DNA of 35,614 nt. It comes from an uncultured Bacilli bacterium (GTDB lineage: Bacteria; Bacillota_I; Bacilli_A; RF39; UBA660). This document shows positions 32,101-35,614 of this stretch, piece by piece. The notes beneath the pieces were generated by a model. The model ran no database searches. It was not told the origin of the DNA and saw nothing but the letters and a program-made list of their open reading frames with translations. The translations under genes were made by a program, and so were the position numbers. The stretch covers positions 1 through 35,614 of the forward strand of contig CALVRI010000010.1 of NCBI GenBank assembly GCA_944358525.1, in the 5' to 3' direction. Positions within the stretch are counted from its first letter, which is position 1, and every line of letters begins with the position of its first letter.

Positions 32101-33428
32101 TACAAACTTCCTTTCTTTTGGTACCTAACTATTATATCATAGTTTTGGTCTTTTTCTCTATCAAATTTAGTTTTTTTTAAGCCTGGAAGCCAAATAATTT
32201 CACCATTACTATCAGTTACTACTGGCCACAGATTTCTTTGGTCTAAAGAAATTTTTTCATCAATAAAAATATCTTTTATTTTTTTTGTTTTATTTAGACC
32301 TTTTAATATTAATTTATCACCATCTTTTTTTGTTCTTACATGAAGAGGTAATTTAATATCTTTTGAGTTTATTTTAGTTACGTAATTTGAATGGTCGTTA
32401 GTGTCATTTATGATTTCAATTACATGATGGTTTGGCAGCTTTATTTTATCATTTAAAATATAATCGTATTCTTTATGGGTTTTATTTTCTTCTATCCAAG
32501 CATTATTATATGATTTTATGAAAATTTTATTATATGGAAGATTTATTTTTTTATTTGGTTTTTGATTTTTTATGGTGGATAAAATGTTATTAACATGGCT
32601 GTCATTTATTAAATTAATGTTGTTTTTATAAGAAATTTCTAAAATATAATTAATTATCTTTTTTTGAATTAAAGGTTCTTCTTTTAAGAATAATTCAATA
32701 TTTAATTTGTTTTCTTTATAAATATTTGGGATAATTTTTTCTAGTAAGTTTTTGAAATATGCATCTGTTTCTGAAAGTGTTTTACTATATTCTAAAAATT
32801 TTAAATGGACATTTTTATTTTCTTCTTTTAGTTTTGGAAGAATGTTTTTTCTTATACGATTTCTTGTGAAAACATCACTATCATTTGTTTTGTCTATAGC
32901 GTATGGAATGTGATTAACAGTTGCATACTTTAGTAATTCTTCTTTTGTTTTAGTAATTAGTGGTCTTATAATTTTATAACCATTCTTTTCAGTTATTTCA
33001 CTAAATCCAGCATAGCCTTTTAAAGATGAACCTCTAATTAAACGCATCATAATGGTTTCAGTTAAATCATCGCCATGATGGGCAGTTAATAGGTAAGGGG
33101 ATGCGTATTTTTTTATTAGTTTTTCAAAGAATTCATAACGTTTTTCTCTAGCATAATTTTCTGTGTTTCCTTTGTATTCATCAATAGTCATATATTCAAA
33201 GATAATATTATTTTGTTCACAGTATTTTTTTACCATTTCAGCTTCATCATCACTTTCTTTTCGAAGTTTATGATTAACGTGAGCACATATTAGTTTTAAA
33301 ATTTTTTCTTTTTTTACTGTGGATAACAAATTTAATAACACCATGGAATCTGGACCACCTGATGTTGCTACGACAACACTAGAATGATTTGGAATTTCTT
33401 TTTTTAATTTTTCTAAAATATCATTCAT
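32100..33428 (-). CDS. tilS: tRNA(Ile)-lysidine synthetase
   Basis: A 442-residue TilS, which converts the wobble cytidine of tRNA(Ile) CAU to lysidine and so is essential for reading AUA codons. The PP-loop is S-G-G-P-D-S-M (23-29), H-V-N-H-K-L-R near 53 and H-H-G-D-D-L-T-E-T near 120; a C-terminal recognition domain follows. The start at 33428 has GGGGTGATG six bases upstream, within the end of ung. It is joined to ftsH by one-base overlap, the same pairing as in Bacillus but without hpt between them. Confidence 0.95.
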   Translation of the reverse strand: MNDILEKLKKEIPNHSSVVVATSGGPDSMVLLNLLSTVKKEKILKLICAHVNHKLRKESDDEAEMVKKYCEQNNIIFEYMTIDEYKGNTENYAREKRYEFFEKLIKKYASPYLLTAHHGDDLTETIMMRLIRGSSLKGYAGFSEITEKNGYKIIRPLITKTKEELLKYATVNHIPYAIDKTNDSDVFTRNRIRKNILPKLKEENKNVHLKFLEYSKTLSETDAYFKNLLEKIIPNIYKENKLNIELFLKEEPLIQKKIINYILEISYKNNINLINDSHVNNILSTIKNQKPNKKINLPYNKIFIKSYNNAWIEENKTHKEYDYILNDKIKLPNHHVIEIINDTNDHSNYVTKINSKDIKLPLHVRTKKDGDKLILKGLNKTKKIKDIFIDEKISLDQRNLWPVVTDSNGEIIWLPGLKKTKFDREKDQNYDIIVRYQKKGSL

Positions 33429-34086
33429 TTTCATCACCCCATTTAATTGGAGTAATACCATGACTAACTAGAAAATTATTAGTTTTTGAAAAAGGTTTAC
33501 TGCCGAAAAAACCACGATGAGCAGATAATGGTGATGGGTGAGGACTTTCCACAATATAATGATTAGGGTTAGTTATTAAAGTTTTTTTACTTCTAGCATA
33601 ACTACCCCAAAGAATAAATACAATCGGTTTTTCTCTTTTATTTAAAAGTTTAATTAAATTATCAGTAAATGTTTCCCATCCTTTATCTTTATGAGATAGG
33701 GGAGTATCTTTAACAACAGTCATAATAGAGTTAAGTAAAAAAACACCTTGTTTAGCCCAGTCTGTTAGATTGTTATTTGTCCTAGTGACACCTAAGTCGT
33801 TTTTTAATTCTTTAAAGATATTATCAAGTGAAGGAGGTCTTTTAACTCCCTCTTCAACTGAGAAAGAAAGACCGTGAGCTTCTTTAGGACCATGATATGG
33901 ATCTTGACCTAAAATAACTACTTTAACTTCATCATAGTCTGTATATCTTAATGCATTAAAAATGTTTTTATATTCTGGATAGACTATTTTTTTTCCATAT
34001 TCATTTTTAACAAAAACACCTAACTGTTTGAAGTATGGTTTTTTAAATTCTTCTTTTAAAAGTTCATCCCATTTTTTATTAATCAT
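33421..34086 (-). CDS. ung: Uracil-DNA glycosylase
   Basis: A 221-residue family 1 UDG that removes uracil from DNA. The catalytic water-activating motif G-Q-D-P-Y-H-G is at 60-66, and the leucine loop [10 protein letters not shown] is near 182. Length and order are normal. The start at 34086 is set by AGAGGTG; a longer reading would add 22 unrelated residues and run through the hairpin described separately. It overlaps tilS by eight bases and heads the ung-tilS-ftsH operon. Confidence 0.96.
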   Translation of the reverse strand: MINKKWDELLKEEFKKPYFKQLGVFVKNEYGKKIVYPEYKNIFNALRYTDYDEVKVVILGQDPYHGPKEAHGLSFSVEEGVKRPPSLDNIFKELKNDLGVTRTNNNLTDWAKQGVFLLNSIMTVVKDTPLSHKDKGWETFTDNLIKLLNKREKPIVFILWGSYARSKKTLITNPNHYIVESPHPSPLSAHRGFFGSKPFSKTNNFLVSHGITPIKWGDENE

Positions 34087-34093
34087 TATACTG

Positions 34094-34107
34094 CACCTCT
34101 TCGAGGT
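34094..34107 (-). promoter_or_regulatory. Hairpin over the ung ribosome-binding site
   Basis: On the - strand ACCTC-GAA-GAGGT forms a 5-bp stem with a 3-base loop, and its 3' arm is the AGAGGTG ribosome-binding site seven bases from the ung start. It could lower or tune translation. It is short, so chance is possible. Confidence 0.35.
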
Positions 34108-34137
34108 ATATTGTAACATTTTTCTTTGTAAATTAAA

Positions 34138-34164
34138 AGAAAAACCTACCAATAATTGGTAGGT
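34138..34164 (-). terminator. Terminator between the MFS gene and ung
   Basis: A 10-bp nearly perfect palindrome, ACCTACCAAT / ATTGGTAGGT (34144-34153 with 34155-34164), followed by T5 on the - strand. Confidence 0.88.
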
Positions 34165-34217
34165 AATTGATTATCTAGTTTTGTGATGTCCCTCAGATGT
34201 TAATTTTATTTTAGCCT

Positions 34218-35438
34218 TTAACTTTTTCGAAGTGCTTTAATAATTTTACTAAATGCAAATAACTCTATGAGGGCTGCTAGTAAAAGCATTAATATAACAT
34301 AAGTTAATGAATGATAAATTAAGATAATAGATGCGATAGCACTTATAACTGCACCACCAGTATTTCTAGCCAAATTAATATATGCACTTAATTCTTGTTC
34401 TAGGCCTGGCTTTCCATTTTTTAAGATTAGATCTTCTAAGTAAACAGTGTATGGTCCTTTGACCATTTCAATTAATAAGAAACCTAAAACCATTATAATA
34501 ATTTTTATTGGAAAAGGTACGGGTATAAAATAACCTATTAATAATAAAGCAAAAGAAAATACTAATAGAAAACCAAGTAAATAACCTGATTTGTCTTTTA
34601 TTTTTCTATATATTTTAGGAAATATTTTGTTTGAAATAATGGCTGATATATGAGATAAAGCAACAACAATACTTAAAATAATAGCCGTTGTTTCAATATT
34701 TATTTGGCTTTCCAAATTTATTTGAATAAATAATTTAGCTTCACTTGGGCCAAAATCAATTATACCGGTTTCTAGGGCAAAGGTGATAAGTAGTATTATA
34801 AATATAAATGACCATAGTTTTTTTATTTTAAATTGTTGTTTTGGTTTTGGAACTTCCTTATATTCTTTATCTAATTCAGTTACATCAAAAAGATAAAATG
34901 AAAAATATAGACAAAGACAAGCTGATATAATAGAGAGATACATTGGAAGATAATTATTTATATTAAAGAGTGGTCCAGCAAGTAGGCTGGCAAATAATGC
35001 TACTACAGAGAATTTCATGGTAGCATTCGCAGAGTGTTTAATAAAGTCATCTTCACAGTTAATATAGACTAGATTTTTTCTTAACTCAACTAATATAAGG
35101 GTTTTAAATATAAAAGACAATTCATATAAAATTTGACCTAGAGTAAGTCCTGTAAAAGAATTACAAAAAGTTAGTAAGAGAGCGGCTAAAATAAATATGA
35201 GATTTCCAATTCTCAGTGAAGTGGTATTGCCTATTTTTTTTATTAATTTAAGTAATGGCATTTGAAGTACAATACTAGTAAATAAGGCAATGGCTGATAA
35301 TAACGAAAATTCAGCGGCAGACAAGCCTTTAACTGTTGTAAGATACAAGGTATTTAGAATATCATAAAATAGTAACCAACAAGATAGGCTATAATACCAA
35401 GGATAAACTTTTAAAAATGTATTGATTTTATTTTTCAT
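34218..35438 (-). CDS. Major facilitator superfamily transporter
   Basis: A 406-residue membrane protein with about twelve segments in two halves, separated by a basic loop near residues 185-208. MFS-like cues are an L-I-K-K-I-G-N loop near 65 and a K-I-Y-R-K-I-K-D-K-S-G loop near 275. It belongs loosely with multidrug-type permeases, but the substrate cannot be told from the sequence. AAGGGGTCTAT precedes the ATG. It seems to be transcribed alone, from an extended -10 promoter. Confidence 0.85.
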   Translation of the reverse strand: MKNKINTFLKVYPWYYSLSCWLLFYDILNTLYLTTVKGLSAAEFSLLSAIALFTSIVLQMPLLKLIKKIGNTTSLRIGNLIFILAALLLTFCNSFTGLTLGQILYELSFIFKTLILVELRKNLVYINCEDDFIKHSANATMKFSVVALFASLLAGPLFNINNYLPMYLSIISACLCLYFSFYLFDVTELDKEYKEVPKPKQQFKIKKLWSFIFIILLITFALETGIIDFGPSEAKLFIQINLESQINIETTAIILSIVVALSHISAIISNKIFPKIYRKIKDKSGYLLGFLLVFSFALLLIGYFIPVPFPIKIIIMVLGFLLIEMVKGPYTVYLEDLILKNGKPGLEQELSAYINLARNTGGAVISAIASIILIYHSLTYVILMLLLAALIELFAFSKIIKALRKS

Positions 35439-35461
35439 ATAGACCCCTTACTTTCTTTTAA

Positions 35462-35470
35462 ATTATAACA
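35462..35470 (-). promoter_or_regulatory. Extended -10 promoter of the MFS gene
   Basis: TGTTATAAT on the - strand, an extended -10 element, about 25 bases ahead of the MFS start codon. The -35 region is weak. Confidence 0.5.
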
Positions 35471-35552
35471 TTAAAACTTAAAAGAGACTATAGAAAAATA
35501 TTTTAAATTAAAAACTACAATATTAAATTGCAGTTTGGGTTCTATAATAAAT

Positions 35553-35588
35553 AGTGTTGGTGAGTAAAATTTCACCGACACTGTTTTT
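35553..35588 (+). terminator. Hairpin reading as a + strand terminator
   Basis: An 11-bp stem (35553-35563 with 35572-35582) closed by one G-U pair when read on the + strand, then T5. On the - strand that pair becomes a C-A mismatch, so the + direction is favoured, although no + gene precedes it here. Confidence 0.55.
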
Positions 35589-35592
35589 ATAT

Positions 35593-35614
35593 AAAAAACG
35601 AGTCACTAACCAGA
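35593..35614 (-). terminator. Half of a terminator cut by the window edge
   Basis: On the - strand the edge sequence runs TCTGGTTAGTGACTCG then T6. This looks like the 3' arm and T tail of a terminator whose 5' arm would lie beyond 35614. Confidence 0.4.

Overview
The window is AT-rich chromosomal DNA from a low-GC, spore-forming or formerly spore-forming Bacillota. The standard genetic code is used: TGA is a working stop, for example in mscS and rpiB, and TGG encodes Trp. Genes for SpoIIID, SpoIIQ and SpoIID, plus Mbl, tagO-like, ychF, DUF951 and DUF1146 genes, point to a Bacilli-type lineage, perhaps one of the uncultured intestinal groups. That placement is inference. No rRNA, tRNA, CRISPR array or complete insertion sequence was seen.

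Layout. 1-2075 is an accessory left edge on the + strand: a DUF3800 protein, a lipoprotein, and between them a candidate minus-strand small RNA with its own promoter and terminator. 2095-9953 is housekeeping on the - strand: typA, a Cys-rich protein, a Nudix hydrolase, a DUF421 protein, a TagO-type transferase, a small membrane protein, M18 aminopeptidase and mbl. 9989-14013 is a sporulation block (spoIIID, spoIIQ, spoIID, DUF1146, rpiB), interrupted by an AAA/DUF4143 ATPase gene. 14098-24683 is an origin-proximal style block (rpsR-ssb-rpsF, ychF, DUF951-mscS-parB-parA). It is interrupted by a decayed reverse transcriptase, a membrane protein, a second AAA/DUF4143 ATPase, a GH25 lysozyme and an AbgT-type transporter. 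24783-28536 is accessory: a small membrane protein, a beta-helix surface protein, a double-HTH regulator, a nitroreductase, and an Rpn-family nuclease with a likely gene-within-gene. 28627-35438 is housekeeping: a COG2509 flavoprotein, ftsH, tilS, ung and an MFS protein. The end is intergenic.

How it works together. SpoIIID, SpoIIQ and SpoIID act in mother-cell regulation and engulfment; Mbl and the TagO-type enzyme serve the cell envelope; ParA/ParB segregate the chromosome; S6, SSB and S18 form the classic operon; TilS, Ung and FtsH cover tRNA modification, DNA repair and membrane proteolysis.

The best leads are the Rpn gene, which carries six exact 12-bp repeats and an internal ribosome-binding site and start, matching the published RpnL/RpnS intragenic toxin-antitoxin design; the autonomous-looking small RNA beside the DUF3800 gene; two DUF4143 ATPase genes that each have a near-consensus promoter with a perfect dyad against the -35 box; a reverse transcriptase broken by a 5-bp tandem duplication; and an FtsH with a C-terminal Rho_N/SAP-like tail. 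Many terminators here carry the stop codon of the gene inside the hairpin.
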